Made by a program: the position numbers and the translations under genes
Assembly: GCA_903895595.1 (NCBI GenBank)
Contig: CAITUP010000011.1
Coordinates: 1-64,000 of the forward strand
DNA: 64,000 nt
Source: an uncultured Acetobacteraceae bacterium
GTDB taxonomy: Bacteria; Pseudomonadota; Alphaproteobacteria; Acetobacterales; Acetobacteraceae
Reading direction: 5' to 3'
Notes under the pieces: generated by a model
What the model was told of the DNA's origin: nothing
What the model saw: the letters and a program-made list of their open reading frames with translations, nothing else
Databases searched by the model: none
In this document: positions 18,530 through 27,151 of the stretch, in pieces
How positions within the stretch are numbered: the stretch's first letter is position 1
Layout: each line of letters starts with the position of its first letter

Positions 18530-20005
18530 TTATGCGCGGTCTAACTGAAAGACTTCCAAGACGCCATCGTCTGGCGCCCGTTCGATTTGCCGCGCCAATG
18601 CGACCAGTTTGTCGCGCTGGATTTTCCCCGCCGGGTTTCGTGGCAGCGCCTGAACGCGCAGAATGGCACGCGGCGCTTGCCAGGCGGGCAGGCTGTCGCG
18701 GAAGCCGGTGAGCGCCGCGCGATCCAAGGGACGGTCGCTAAGGACGGCCGCCCAAACCTGCGCGATGCCGGCCGCATCGGGAACACCGAACACGGCGGCA
18801 TCGGCGATTTCCGGCAACGCCATCAGTCCCAGTTCGATCGCACGCGGGGCGATCTTCTGCCCGCCGACGTCGATGACATCCGCGACCCGGCCCGAGAGAT
18901 ACAGCATCCCATCAGGACCCACCGACCCCAGATCGCCGCCGCGATACCACCCGCCCCGAAACGCTGTCCGGCTCGCTTTGTCATCCCAAAGATAGGCCGA
19001 GGCGACCATGTCGCCACGGAAGCGCAACAGGCCCTCGGTGCCGGCAGGCAGCGGATTGCCGTTTTCCGTGGTTGCTTCGACCGTGACTCCGGGAAACACA
19101 TAGCCGACCGCCCCGGGATGAGCGGTCAGGGCGGCCATGGGTGCCGAGGCGACGATACCGGCCTCGGTGGCGCCGAAATTGGAGATGACCGTCGGGCACA
19201 GTCTGGCCGCCGCGCGGGCCGCGAGGTCCGGGGGCAGGAAGCTGCCGCCGGATTCGATCGTCCGCAGCGTGGGGAAGGGGCCAGCCCCTGGCGGCAACGC
19301 GTCGATCAATCCCGCCATGGCAAAGGGCGGAACGAAGATTGTCGTGACTCCGTGCCGCGCGATGGTGCCGGCGGGGTCCTGTCGGTTGGGTAGCACGACG
19401 GTTCCGCCGAGCCAGAGGGTGCGCAGGATTTGCACGAGCCCGAGGGAGCCGTTCAGGTTCATCTCCAGCAGCCGCACGGCGGTTCCGCCGCCGTTCCCCA
19501 GCCACCACCCGTAAACCCGCCGAGCCATCAGGTCGTGGCTAATTGGGATTTCCTTGGGAAATCCGGTGGTGCCCGAGGACGACAGGATTTGGCAGATGGC
19601 CGCGCCGCCTTCGTGCATGGCGGCGACGGGTGCGTGTTCGTCGGGGGATGGCGCCGTCTGCCACGCGCGATCGAAGGCGGCATTGCCCGACGACAGCGGC
19701 GGACCGTCGTCGGCCTCGAACAGACGCAAGCGTAACCGTTCCGGCGGCAGGGACGCTCGGACCGTCGCCACGCCCATGCGCGCCATCGCGAGCGTGAGGA
19801 CCAGCCCCTCCATCTGGTACGGCGGGGTCATGGTAACGCCAACGATATCGCCGGGGCGCAGGGCGAGAGGGCGGGCGCGGAAGACCACGCGGTCGATCCA
19901 GCGGTCCAGGGCCTGGAACGAAACCGTGGCGCCGTCGGGGCGGACGATCGCGACGGTGTCCGGCGCGACCCGCGCGATACGGCGAAGGGGTTCCGTGATG
20001 TTCAA
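18530..20005 (-). CDS. AMP-dependent acyl-CoA ligase/synthetase
   Basis: A 491-residue ANL-superfamily enzyme that adenylates a carboxylic acid and transfers it to CoA or a carrier. The P-loop is SSSGTTGFPKE, the A5-type motif is SNFGATEAGI, the YRGGDLG motif and hinge are present, and the C-terminal catalytic Lys sits in NPAGKIQRDKL. The frame opens with TTG at 20005 and a weak ribosome site; no better start is visible. It is divergent from the flavin monooxygenase across 87 bases. Substrate unknown; the small size suits a short acyl chain. Confidence 0.82.
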   Translation of the reverse strand: MNITEPLRRIARVAPDTVAIVRPDGATVSFQALDRWIDRVVFRARPLALRPGDIVGVTMTPPYQMEGLVLTLAMARMGVATVRASLPPERLRLRLFEADDGPPLSSGNAAFDRAWQTAPSPDEHAPVAAMHEGGAAICQILSSSGTTGFPKEIPISHDLMARRVYGWWLGNGGGTAVRLLEMNLNGSLGLVQILRTLWLGGTVVLPNRQDPAGTIARHGVTTIFVPPFAMAGLIDALPPGAGPFPTLRTIESGGSFLPPDLAARAAARLCPTVISNFGATEAGIVASAPMAALTAHPGAVGYVFPGVTVEATTENGNPLPAGTEGLLRFRGDMVASAYLWDDKASRTAFRGGWYRGGDLGSVGPDGMLYLSGRVADVIDVGGQKIAPRAIELGLMALPEIADAAVFGVPDAAGIAQVWAAVLSDRPLDRAALTGFRDSLPAWQAPRAILRVQALPRNPAGKIQRDKLVALARQIERAPDDGVLEVFQLDRA

Positions 20006-20092
20006 GGCGAGATACCAGTATGGATAATATGGGGATTGGCCGGATGCCCAGGTTTACAGCATATGAGGGCGGTGCGCGAAGGAGACAGACCC

Positions 20093-21478
20093 ATGACGGA
20101 CGTGCAATCGGTATTTCAACGCGGCCTGGACGCCCCGGTGCTCGGCCCCAACCAGCGCGGCGGCAAGCGCGTGGCCATCGTCGGTGCCGGCGCCAGCGGC
20201 CTGTGTTCGGCGAAATATCTGCTGCAAGCCGGATTCGACGTGACGGTCTTCGAGATCGGCACCCAGATCGGCGGCATGTGGTGCTACAACAACGACAGCG
20301 GCCGGTCGTCCGCCTATCGCACGCTGCATATCAATACCTCCCGCGGGGTCACGCGATTCAGCGATCTGGATTTCGACGCCGATACGCAGCCGTTCCCCGA
20401 CCATTTCGACATGCACCGGTATCTGGTGCGCTACGCCGACCATTTCGGCGTGACTCCGCGCATCCGGTTCAACAGCCGGGTGCAACAGGTACGCCCCGCT
20501 TTCGACCCGGCGCGGGAGCCTCCGGTATGGGACATCGTGCTGGCGGACGGCACGACCGAACGCTTCGGCGCCGTCCTGATCGCCACCGGCCACCTGACCG
20601 CACCTTTGCACGTGCCGGAACTGCAGGCGTTCGGCGAGGGCTATCTCCACGCCCACTACTATCGCGAACCCGAGGACTTCGTCGGCAAGCGTATCTGCGT
20701 GATCGGCGTCGGCAACAGCGCCTGCGACATCGCCTCCGACGTTTGCGTGACCTCCCGTAAAACCGTGCTGGTGGCGCGGTCGGGTGTCACCATCCTGCCG
20801 AAACTGCTGTTCGGCCGCCCGTTCACCGATATCACCGCGCAAATCCAACGCCCCTGGCTGCCCCGGAAACTGCGCCAGAAGCTGGTCCGCGCCCTGGTCT
20901 GGGTCGCCCACGGCAACATGCAGAAGCTCGGATTCAAAAAATCCTCGTCGCTCAGCCACGTCACGTCCAACGGCACCGTCGTCACCGACATCGCCTACCG
21001 CCGTATCCACGTGAAACAGGGGATCGAGGCCATCGACGGCCACACCATCCGTTTCGTCGACGGTTCGGCCGAGGAGTTCGACACCATCATCGCCGCCACC
21101 GGCTATCGCATCGATCTCGACATGCTGCCGCCCGATGTCGTGCGGGTCGACGACAACCGGCTCGACCTGTTCATGCGCATGGTGCCACCCGGCTGGCCGG
21201 GCCTGTTCCTGATGGGCTTCTTCAACACCGACACCGCCCTGAACATGGTCTTCGAACACCAAGCCCGCGGGGTCCGCGAACATCTGCTCGGCAATGCCGC
21301 TTTGCCCTCGGACGCCGAAATGCGCCAGGCGATCGCCGACCGGACGGCGTGGTACAAAAGCCAATACCGCGACACCCCCCGGCATACGATCGAGGAGGAG
21401 CATGTCCGGTATCTCACGGATTTGCGGGCGACGTTGAAGGCGGATGCCGGGCGGGTCGGGCAGGCGCGGGCGGCTTGA
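20093..21478 (+). CDS. Flavin-containing monooxygenase
   Basis: A 461-residue FMO-type enzyme that inserts oxygen using NADPH and FAD. FAD motif VAIVGAGASGLCSAK near residue 25, the FMO-like segment FGEGYLHAHYYR near 180, NADPH motif VIGVGNSACDIASD near 203 and ATGYRIDLD near 345. ATG 20093 follows a good GAAGGAG site; the upstream part of the frame is discarded. It is divergent from the AMP-ligase. The substrate class (amine, sulfide or ketone) cannot be decided. Confidence 0.88.
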   Translation: MTDVQSVFQRGLDAPVLGPNQRGGKRVAIVGAGASGLCSAKYLLQAGFDVTVFEIGTQIGGMWCYNNDSGRSSAYRTLHINTSRGVTRFSDLDFDADTQPFPDHFDMHRYLVRYADHFGVTPRIRFNSRVQQVRPAFDPAREPPVWDIVLADGTTERFGAVLIATGHLTAPLHVPELQAFGEGYLHAHYYREPEDFVGKRICVIGVGNSACDIASDVCVTSRKTVLVARSGVTILPKLLFGRPFTDITAQIQRPWLPRKLRQKLVRALVWVAHGNMQKLGFKKSSSLSHVTSNGTVVTDIAYRRIHVKQGIEAIDGHTIRFVDGSAEEFDTIIAATGYRIDLDMLPPDVVRVDDNRLDLFMRMVPPGWPGLFLMGFFNTDTALNMVFEHQARGVREHLLGNAALPSDAEMRQAIADRTAWYKSQYRDTPRHTIEEEHVRYLTDLRATLKADAGRVGQARAA

Positions 21479-21581
21479 GCCGGGTCCCGTATTTTTCAGG
21501 TGGCGCGTTAACGGTTCCTTAACTTTCGGTCGGTAGGCTGGCCTCCGCTTTGCCGGAGAGCGCCATGCCACAGAACTTGTG

Positions 21582-21602
21582 CTATCACGCTATGTGGGAT
21601 AG
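21582..21602. promoter_or_regulatory. Candidate HigBA operator/promoter
   Basis: An inverted repeat CTATCAC...GGGATAG (one mismatch, 7-base spacer) lies 22 bases upstream of the higB start and overlaps a plausible -35 TTGTGC. Autorepression by the antitoxin through such palindromes is usual for type II modules. Assignment is by position and symmetry only. Confidence 0.4.
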
Positions 21603-21623
21603 TAATCGACCACGGGAACTCGC

Positions 21624-21998
21624 ATGAGAGTCCTCAAAACGAAGGAATTCTGGCGGTTCGCCCGTCAGGAAGGCGTCACGGACGCGGCATTGCTCGAGGC
21701 GGCGCGGCGGGCAGAACGGGGCTTGGTAGATGCCGATCTCGGCGGCGGTCTGATCAAGCAGCGTGTGCCGCGCCGGGGTCAAGGGCGTAGCGGCGGCTAT
21801 CGCATGCTGATGGCCTACCGGGTGGGGACATTGGTCGTCTTCCTGTACGCGTTCGCCAAAAGCGAACGCGACAACATCGAGGCCGATGAGTTAGCCCATT
21901 GGCGGCGGGAGGCTCGGGCCTGGTCCACCATGGACGATGCCCGCATGAAAACGATGATCGCGACACGGGAAATCATTGAGGTCGGCACTTATGGCTAG
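21624..21998 (+). CDS. higB: HigB-like toxin (RelE/ParE superfamily)
   Basis: A 124-residue protein with the layout of HigB2-type mRNA interferases: LKTKEFWRFARQEGVTD at the start, GLVDADLGGGLIKQRVPRRGQGRSGGYR in the middle and YAFAKSERDNI near residue 78. This family cuts mRNA at the ribosome. It is followed by a helix-turn-helix antitoxin gene that overlaps it by 8 bases, the toxin-first order typical of HigBA. The last 30 residues extend beyond the core fold. Confidence 0.85.
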   Translation: MRVLKTKEFWRFARQEGVTDAALLEAARRAERGLVDADLGGGLIKQRVPRRGQGRSGGYRMLMAYRVGTLVVFLYAFAKSERDNIEADELAHWRREARAWSTMDDARMKTMIATREIIEVGTYG

Positions 21999-22311
21999 AA
22001 AAACATACCGCAGCCGGAGGCTCGAAGTCCTCCACAAAACAGGCGCCGCGCTTTTCCGCGTGGGTGCATTCGACAAAACGACCATGCGCGAACTCGACGC
22101 GCTCTGCCTCACCCCGGTCGGACCGGTGACCGGCGAGGAAATCCAAGCTCTGCGCGCCAAGGAAGGCGTCAGCCAAGCGGTGTTGGCGCATCACCTCAAC
22201 GTCGGGACCAAACTGGTCAGCGACTGGGAACGCGGGGTCAAACGCCCGAGCGGGCCGTCGTTGAAACTGCTGGCTCTGGCGCGGGCGAAGGGGCTGGACC
22301 GGATCGCGTAG
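21991..22311 (+). CDS. higA: HigA-like antitoxin (XRE helix-turn-helix)
   Basis: A 106-residue partner of the HigB-like toxin, starting at ATG 21991 inside the toxin gene. The C-terminal half is an XRE helix-turn-helix: EIQALRAKEGVSQAVLAHHLNV followed by SDWERGVKRPSGPSLKLL. The N-terminal part probably binds the toxin. In this family the antitoxin binds its own promoter; the palindrome at 21582 is a candidate site. Confidence 0.87.
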   Translation: MARKTYRSRRLEVLHKTGAALFRVGAFDKTTMRELDALCLTPVGPVTGEEIQALRAKEGVSQAVLAHHLNVGTKLVSDWERGVKRPSGPSLKLLALARAKGLDRIA

Positions 22312-22350
22312 CCCAGGGGGATCGCATATGGCGGATTTCCGACACTTTCC

Positions 22351-22468
22351 GTCATGGTCGGGCCTGACCCGACCATCTCAGGCCAATTGGGCACCGTCCG
22401 AAAAACCCTGCTTTTTCAATGGTGCGTAAAATCGCAGGAGATGGTCGGGTCACGCCCGACCATGACGA
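22351..22468. repeat. REP-like bipartite palindromic repeat
   Basis: Two palindromes with ATGGTCGGG half-sites (loops CCTGA and TCACG) are separated by a longer spacer of about 60 bases that includes a GGCCAATTGGGC segment. It fills the region after the higA stop. The element is related to the copies at 12848 and 47464. Confidence 0.7.
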
Positions 22469-22557
22469 GCGGGGGCGCCAAAGGTCATATGCGATAGCCC
22501 TGTTGCGTAGCCGATAGCCTCTTGCGCTGCCCCGAGGGATGCGCTTACGATCCCCCC

Positions 22558-22623
22558 ATGCTGAACGCCGTCGCCCTTCCCATCGTTCGATTTTGGTACC
22601 GCTGGTATAACCCGGCGGCCTAG
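22558..22623 (+). CDS. Leader peptide of the aroG attenuator
   Basis: A 21-codon open frame that ends in TAG and contains the run FWYRWY at codons 12-17, that is five aromatic codons out of six. It is followed within 30 bases by a strong terminator and then by aroG, whose product starts aromatic amino acid synthesis. The pattern is that of a trp/phe-type leader: scarcity of charged tRNA-Trp, Tyr or Phe would stall the ribosome. The ribosome site is weak (GAGGG lies about 20 bases upstream), so the start codon is the least certain part. Confidence 0.75.
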   Translation: MLNAVALPIVRFWYRWYNPAA

Positions 22624-22682
22624 GATCGTGCACTCGTAAGCAAGACCCCAAAGCCGCCCCACCCCGGCGGCTTTTGCTTTTT
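22599..22682 (+). promoter_or_regulatory. Transcription attenuator of aroG with terminator
   Basis: Four mutually exclusive segments are visible. Segment 1 CCGCTGG (22599-22605) overlaps the Trp/Tyr codons and pairs with segment 2 CCGGCGG (22612-22618, one G-U). Segment 2 GGCGGC (22614-22619) can instead pair with segment 3 GCCGCC (22653-22658). Segment 3 otherwise pairs with segment 4 GGCGGC (22666-22671) to make the terminator stem AAAGCCGCC/GGCGGCTTT with a T-rich tail to 22682. A ribosome stalled at codons 13-17 covers segment 1 and would favour the 2:3 antiterminator. This is the classical attenuation logic. Confidence 0.75.
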
Positions 22683-22750
22683 CGGCGTTACCCAGCAATC
22701 GCGAAATTCCCGCCCGGGTCGGTCGGCCTCTTTCACTCCAGGAGGCTCTC

Positions 22751-22804
22751 ATGATCGATTTCGATGTTCTCACAGGCCCATCCACACCGGGGGACCGGCG
22801 ATGA
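22751..22804 (+). CDS. Short upstream ORF coupled to aroG
   Basis: A 17-residue open frame with a strong AGGAGG ribosome site 7 bases upstream. Its TGA stop overlaps the aroG start codon (ATGA at 22801). It lies after the attenuator terminator. It may simply deliver ribosomes to aroG, which itself has only GGGGGA nearby. Its peptide has no aromatic run, one Phe only. Confidence 0.5.
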   Translation: MIDFDVLTGPSTPGDRR

Positions 22805-24162
22805 CCTGGAATCCGCAATCCTGGCGCGCGCTGCCGATCAAGCAGCAGCCGACGTATCCCGATGCCGCCGCTCTGGCGCGCACCGAGGCGGAACTGCGCG
22901 TCTCCCCGCCGCTGATCTTCGCCGGCGAGGCCCGCGCGCTGAAAGCCGCCTTGGCGCAGGTGGCGCGGGGCGAGGCGTTCCTGCTGCAAGGCGGCGACTG
23001 TGCCGAATCGTTCGGCGAATTCCACGCCAACGCCGTGCGCGACACCGTCAAGGTGATGCTGCAAATGGCGGTCGTGCTCAGCTACGCCGGCGCCATGCCG
23101 GTGGTGAAGCTGGCGCGCATGGCGGGGCAGTTCGCCAAGCCCCGCTCCTCCGACGTCGAGAAATCCGGCGACACGGTCCTGCCGTCCTATCGCGGCGACA
23201 TTATCAACGGCGACGCCTTCACCGCCGAGGCCCGCATCCCCGACCCGGCCCGCATGCTGAAGGCCTACAGCCAGTCGGCGATCACGCTGAACCTGCTGCG
23301 CGCCTTCGCCCAGGGCGGGTTCGCGGATCTGCGGCTGGTGCAGAAGTGGAACCAGGAATTCGTCGCGGCCTCCGCCCAGGGGGAACGCTACACCGCCCTG
23401 TCGCACCGGATCGAGGAATCCCTGGCGTTTATGGCGGCCTGCGGCATTAATTCGCCAGCGATGCACACGGTCGATCTCTACACCAGCCATGAGGCGTTGC
23501 TGCTGCCGTACGAGGAAGCGCTGACGCGGCAGGACAGTTTGACCGGCGACTGGTACAATTGTTCCGCCCATCTGCAATGGATCGGCGACCGCACGCGTCA
23601 GCCCGATCACGCGCATGTGGAATTCCTGCGCGGCGTCGCCAACCCGATCGCGATGAAATGCGGCCCCACACTGCAACCGGACGAATTGTTGCGGCTGCTG
23701 GACATCCTCAATCCCGCCAACGAAGCCGGCCGCATGACTCTAATCTGCCGTATGGGCGAATCGATGCTCGGTCAGAACCTTCCAGATCTGATCCAAGCGG
23801 TGCAACGCGAGGGTCGCGTCGTCGGTTGGGTATCCGATCCGATGCACGGCAACACGATCTCCACGCCGTCTGGCCGCAAGACCCGGCCATTCGGGCGGAT
23901 TTTGGCGGAGCTACAGGCGTTCTTCGCCATTCACGCGGCCGAGGGCAGCCACCCCGGCGGCATCCATGTCGAAATGACCGGCAAGGATGTGACGGAATGC
24001 ACCGGCGGTGCCGAAGGGTTGGACGATGCGGGGTTGGACGCGCGCTATCATACGCTGTGCGATCCGCGGCTGAACGGCTCGCAATCGTTGGAACTGGCAT
24101 TCCTCGTCGCGGATATGATGCGGGAGGCGCGGCTGCCGCGGCTGCCGTTGGCGGCGGAGTGA
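22801..24162 (+). CDS. aroG: Class II 3-deoxy-7-phosphoheptulonate synthase
   Basis: A 453-residue plant-type (class II) DAHP synthase that condenses phosphoenolpyruvate and erythrose-4-phosphate, the first step of the shikimate pathway. Family segments are WNPQSWR at the N-terminus, [37 protein letters not shown], and [12 protein letters not shown]. The ATG at 22801 overlaps the stop of a short upstream frame. The leader peptide and attenuator at 22558-22682 indicate control by aromatic amino acid supply. It converges on modA with 4 bases between the stops. Confidence 0.96.
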   Translation: MTWNPQSWRALPIKQQPTYPDAAALARTEAELRVSPPLIFAGEARALKAALAQVARGEAFLLQGGDCAESFGEFHANAVRDTVKVMLQMAVVLSYAGAMPVVKLARMAGQFAKPRSSDVEKSGDTVLPSYRGDIINGDAFTAEARIPDPARMLKAYSQSAITLNLLRAFAQGGFADLRLVQKWNQEFVAASAQGERYTALSHRIEESLAFMAACGINSPAMHTVDLYTSHEALLLPYEEALTRQDSLTGDWYNCSAHLQWIGDRTRQPDHAHVEFLRGVANPIAMKCGPTLQPDELLRLLDILNPANEAGRMTLICRMGESMLGQNLPDLIQAVQREGRVVGWVSDPMHGNTISTPSGRKTRPFGRILAELQAFFAIHAAEGSHPGGIHVEMTGKDVTECTGGAEGLDDAGLDARYHTLCDPRLNGSQSLELAFLVADMMREARLPRLPLAAE

Positions 24163-24166
24163 GTCG

Positions 24167-24916
24167 CTACTTCACCTGAAACCCGCGTTTGACGAAAATC
24201 GCACGGGCCTCGGGGCCGGACAGGAACGCAAGCAATGTCCGCGCCTCGGGGTTGTCGCCGGTTTTCGTCGCCGCGAATGGATACGTCACCGGATCGTGGC
24301 TATCGGTCGGAAAAACCCCGGCCACCATCAGCTTGTCCGAAATCGCCGCATCCGTCGCGTAAACGATGCCGACCGGCGCTTCCCCCAATTCCACGAACCG
24401 TAACGCGGCCCGCACGTCCTCGGTTCGGGCAAGGCGCGGTTCGATCGCCTCCCACATTCCCAGTTTCCGCAACGCCTGTTCGGCATAAATGCCCACCGGC
24501 ACGTGCTTGGGATCGCCCACTGCCAGGCGACCGTCGGGGCCGAGCATCCCGCGCAGATCGAAACCCGGGGCGATCGTGACATGCTGCGGTTTGCCGGCCG
24601 GAACAACCAGCACAACGTCGTTGCCGAGCAGACTCTTGCGCGTGTCGGCCGCGATCAGGTCGCGTTTGGCGAGGTAATCCATCCACTGCTCGTCTGCGGA
24701 GGCGAACAGATTGGCTGGCGCCCCTTGTTCGATCTGCCGCGCGAGCGTGGAGCTGGCACCGAACGACATCCGCAACGGTCGATTCCCGGCCTTGACCCAG
24801 GCGGCGGAGATATCGCGCAGGGAATCCGTCAGGCTCGCGGCGGCCAGGACGGTGAGTTCCTGCGCCCGCGCGGCGAGCGGGAGAAGAACCAGAAGGGTGT
24901 ATAAGAACAGGCGCAT
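24167..24916 (-). CDS. modA: Molybdate-binding periplasmic protein ModA
   Basis: A 249-residue solute-binding protein with a signal peptide (LFLYTLLVLLPLAARA then QE). ModA family segments are LTVLAAASLTDSLRDI, SFGASSTLARQIEQGAPANLFASAD, and IVYATDAA. It should bind molybdate or tungstate for an ABC importer. The usual modB and modC genes do not follow; the next gene is the converging aroG. A ModE-type palindrome lies just upstream of its start and a modE-like gene is divergent. Confidence 0.93.
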   Translation of the reverse strand: MRLFLYTLLVLLPLAARAQELTVLAAASLTDSLRDISAAWVKAGNRPLRMSFGASSTLARQIEQGAPANLFASADEQWMDYLAKRDLIAADTRKSLLGNDVVLVVPAGKPQHVTIAPGFDLRGMLGPDGRLAVGDPKHVPVGIYAEQALRKLGMWEAIEPRLARTEDVRAALRFVELGEAPVGIVYATDAAISDKLMVAGVFPTDSHDPVTYPFAATKTGDNPEARTLLAFLSGPEARAIFVKRGFQVK

Positions 24917-24923
24917 GCGCCGT

Positions 24924-24947
24924 CGATATATCCATTCAGATATAGCG
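24924..24947. promoter_or_regulatory. ModE-type operator
   Basis: The palindrome CGATATAT-N8-ATATAGCG, one base off perfect, lies 7 bases upstream of the modA start between the divergent modA and modE genes. It resembles the known ModE box (CGnTATATA-N6-TATAnCG). Molybdate-bound ModE would repress modA here and could also affect modE itself. Confidence 0.78.
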
Positions 24948-24990
24948 TCAAGCTTGCGCTCAGTCGGGCTGGTGTGTTCAGTTCCCCATC

Positions 24991-25368
24991 ATGCCCAAAC
25001 CCAGGAAAGAACCAACGGCGACGCCGCGGGACCGCCTCAGCATCCGGATCGATCTCGCATCCGGTGTGCGCATCGGTCCGGGCAAGATCGCGGTGTTGGA
25101 GGAAATCGCTCGTTCCGGCTCCATCTCCGCGGCCGGGCGGGCGTTGCGCATGTCGTACCGGCGGACGTGGGAACTGGTGGAGGATCTCAACCGCGGCTTG
25201 GGTACCCCCGTCGTGACCACGGCGGCCGGCGGCAGCGGCGGCGGGGGGGCGAGTCTGACCCCGGTGGGCACCGCCGTCGTGGAACGCTATCGCGCCATCG
25301 AAGCTGCCGCGGAGGCCGCCGCTCGGCCGCATATCGAGGCGATCAATCGGGCGCGCGCGGCATTTTAA
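24991..25368 (+). CDS. ModE N-terminal-type winged-helix regulator
   Basis: A 125-residue protein that corresponds to the DNA-binding half of Mod[45 protein letters not shown], the winged helix with the characteristic SYRRTWELV. The C-terminal molybdate-binding MOP domains of E. coli ModE are absent, so molybdate sensing, if any, must work differently. It is divergent from modA with a ModE-like palindrome between them. The last 26 bases overlap the converging aldo-keto reductase. Confidence 0.85.
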   Translation: MPKPRKEPTATPRDRLSIRIDLASGVRIGPGKIAVLEEIARSGSISAAGRALRMSYRRTWELVEDLNRGLGTPVVTTAAGGSGGGGASLTPVGTAVVERYRAIEAAAEAAARPHIEAINRARAAF

Positions 25369-26362
25369 CCGCACTGTTCCGCCGTCCGGCCATCGTTTCC
25401 TCCATCGCGCGAGGGTAACGATGCGGTTGCGCGGAGACCTTGTTCAGCCGCGCCAACATGTCCGGCGGCAGCTTCCACCCACCGGCGGCCATCGTGCCGC
25501 GCAATTGTTCCGCGTTGCGCGCGCCGACGATGGCGCTGGCGACCATCTTTTGTTCCAGCACCCAACGGATCGCGACACGAGCGGCACTTTCGCCCAATGC
25601 GTCCGCCACCGCATGCAATTCCGTCAGAACCGCCTCATGCTCGGGGTGAAAATATTGTTTCGGAAAGGCCCAGCCCTCGGCGGACCGAGCGCCTTGCAGC
25701 GATGCCTGACCGGGCCGGTATTTGCCTGACAGATAGCCGCCCGCAAGCGGCGACCACACGACCATCCCGAGGCCCTTCAACTCGCAAACCGGCACCAACT
25801 CTTCCTCGATATCGCGGACCACGAGGCTGTATTGCGGCTGATAGGCGGAAAAGCGCACAAGACCTTTGCTGTCGCTGAGCCACATCGCCTCCATCAGGCG
25901 CCAAGCCTCGTAATTGCTGCACGCGGTGTAACGGACCTTGCCCTGACGGACGAGGTCGTCGAAGGCGCGTAACATTTCCTCCAGCGGCGTTTGGATATCG
26001 ACGTGATGGATGAAATACAGATCGATATAATCGGTGCCGAGCCGGCGCAGGCTGTCTTCGACGGCGGTCATGATATGGGCGCGCGACATGCCGGAATCGT
26101 TCGGTCCCGGGCCCATGGCGTTGAACACCTTGGTCGCGATCACGACATCGCGGCGGCGGGACCCCAGCGCGGTGCCCAGCATGGTTTCGGACGCGCCGTT
26201 GCTGTAGCCGTCGGCGGTATCGAAGAAGTTCACGCCGGCATCGAGCGCGGTGCCGACCATACGATCGGCCTCCGCCGCATCGGTACCGTGCCCGAAGGTC
26301 ATCGTGCCGACGCAGATTTCCGACACTTTCAACCCGCTGTGGCCGAGACGGCGATAGTCCAT
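25343..26362 (-). CDS. Aldo/keto reductase
   Basis: A 339-residue NADPH-dependent (alpha/beta)8-barrel oxidoreductase. The catalytic tetrad is visible as Asp and Tyr in FFDTADGYSNG, Lys in VVIATKVF and His in LYFIHHVD. It starts with YRRLGHSGLKVSEICVGTMTFG, close to the YajO/PdxI-type group. Single gene; its 3' end overlaps modE on the other strand by 26 bases. Physiological substrate unknown. Confidence 0.88.
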   Translation of the reverse strand: MDYRRLGHSGLKVSEICVGTMTFGHGTDAAEADRMVGTALDAGVNFFDTADGYSNGASETMLGTALGSRRRDVVIATKVFNAMGPGPNDSGMSRAHIMTAVEDSLRRLGTDYIDLYFIHHVDIQTPLEEMLRAFDDLVRQGKVRYTACSNYEAWRLMEAMWLSDSKGLVRFSAYQPQYSLVVRDIEEELVPVCELKGLGMVVWSPLAGGYLSGKYRPGQASLQGARSAEGWAFPKQYFHPEHEAVLTELHAVADALGESAARVAIRWVLEQKMVASAIVGARNAEQLRGTMAAGGWKLPPDMLARLNKVSAQPHRYPRAMEETMAGRRNSAVKMPRAPD

Positions 26363-26440
26363 GCTGAGCCCTCCGTGATACCGGCCCTCTGTAACGCCCG
26401 CCGGCCCCGGGAGTCACCCTGTGGCATAAAGGAGCCTGTC

Positions 26441-27151
26441 ATGAACCGCATCGCCCAAGCCGCCGTCGCCGCCGTCTGTCTGGCCGGGTTCGGCTTTGTC
26501 TTGCTGCCGTCCGGCGCGTCGCACGCGGAAGCCGAGCGCCTGCTGCCCGCGCCCGCTCTGGATGAAACGCCGGGCAGCGCGACGAAGGAGGTCGCGGTCT
26601 TCGCCGGCGGATGTTTCTGGGGGATACAAGGCGTGTTCCAGCATGTCGCCGGGGTCACCAACGCCGTGTCCGGTTATGCCGGCGGCGAAGCCCGCACCGC
26701 GCAGTACAATGTCGTCGGCTCCGGCGCGACCGGGCACGCGGAGACGGTGCGGATCACCTACGACCCGCGCGTCGTGACCTATGGGACGCTGCTGCGCATT
26801 TTCTTCTCGGTCGCGCACGATCCGACGCAATTGAACCGGCAAGGCCCCGATTACGGCACCCAGTACCGCTCCGCGATCTTCCCCGCCGACGATGCCCAGG
26901 CTCGTATCGCGGCGGCCTATATCGCGCAGCTGGATGGGGCGAAGACGTTCTCCAAACCGGTGGCGACGAAGGTCGAACCGGGGCAGGCGTTCTACCCGGC
27001 CGAGGGCTACCATCAGGACTACCTGACACTGCATCCCAATGCGCCCTATATTGCGCACAACGACATGCCGAAGCTCGACGCGCTGCAGCGGGTGTTCCCC
27101 GCGGTGTGGCGCGCCGATCCGGTGCTGGTTTCGAAGGAAGGACTGAAATGA
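26441..27151 (+). CDS. msrA: Exported peptide methionine-S-sulfoxide reductase MsrA
   Basis: A 236-residue MsrA with a signal peptide (RIAQAAVAAVCLAGFGFVLL...ASHA). The catalytic motif GCFWGIQ lies near residue 54, followed by AVSGYAGG, GHAETVRITYDP and YHQDYL. It reduces the S form of methionine sulfoxide in proteins. The ATG at 26441 has an AGGAG site. Its stop overlaps the start of msrB (ATGA), so the pair is coupled, but the MsrB product has no signal peptide. Confidence 0.92.
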   Translation: MNRIAQAAVAAVCLAGFGFVLLPSGASHAEAERLLPAPALDETPGSATKEVAVFAGGCFWGIQGVFQHVAGVTNAVSGYAGGEARTAQYNVVGSGATGHAETVRITYDPRVVTYGTLLRIFFSVAHDPTQLNRQGPDYGTQYRSAIFPADDAQARIAAAYIAQLDGAKTFSKPVATKVEPGQAFYPAEGYHQDYLTLHPNAPYIAHNDMPKLDALQRVFPAVWRADPVLVSKEGLK

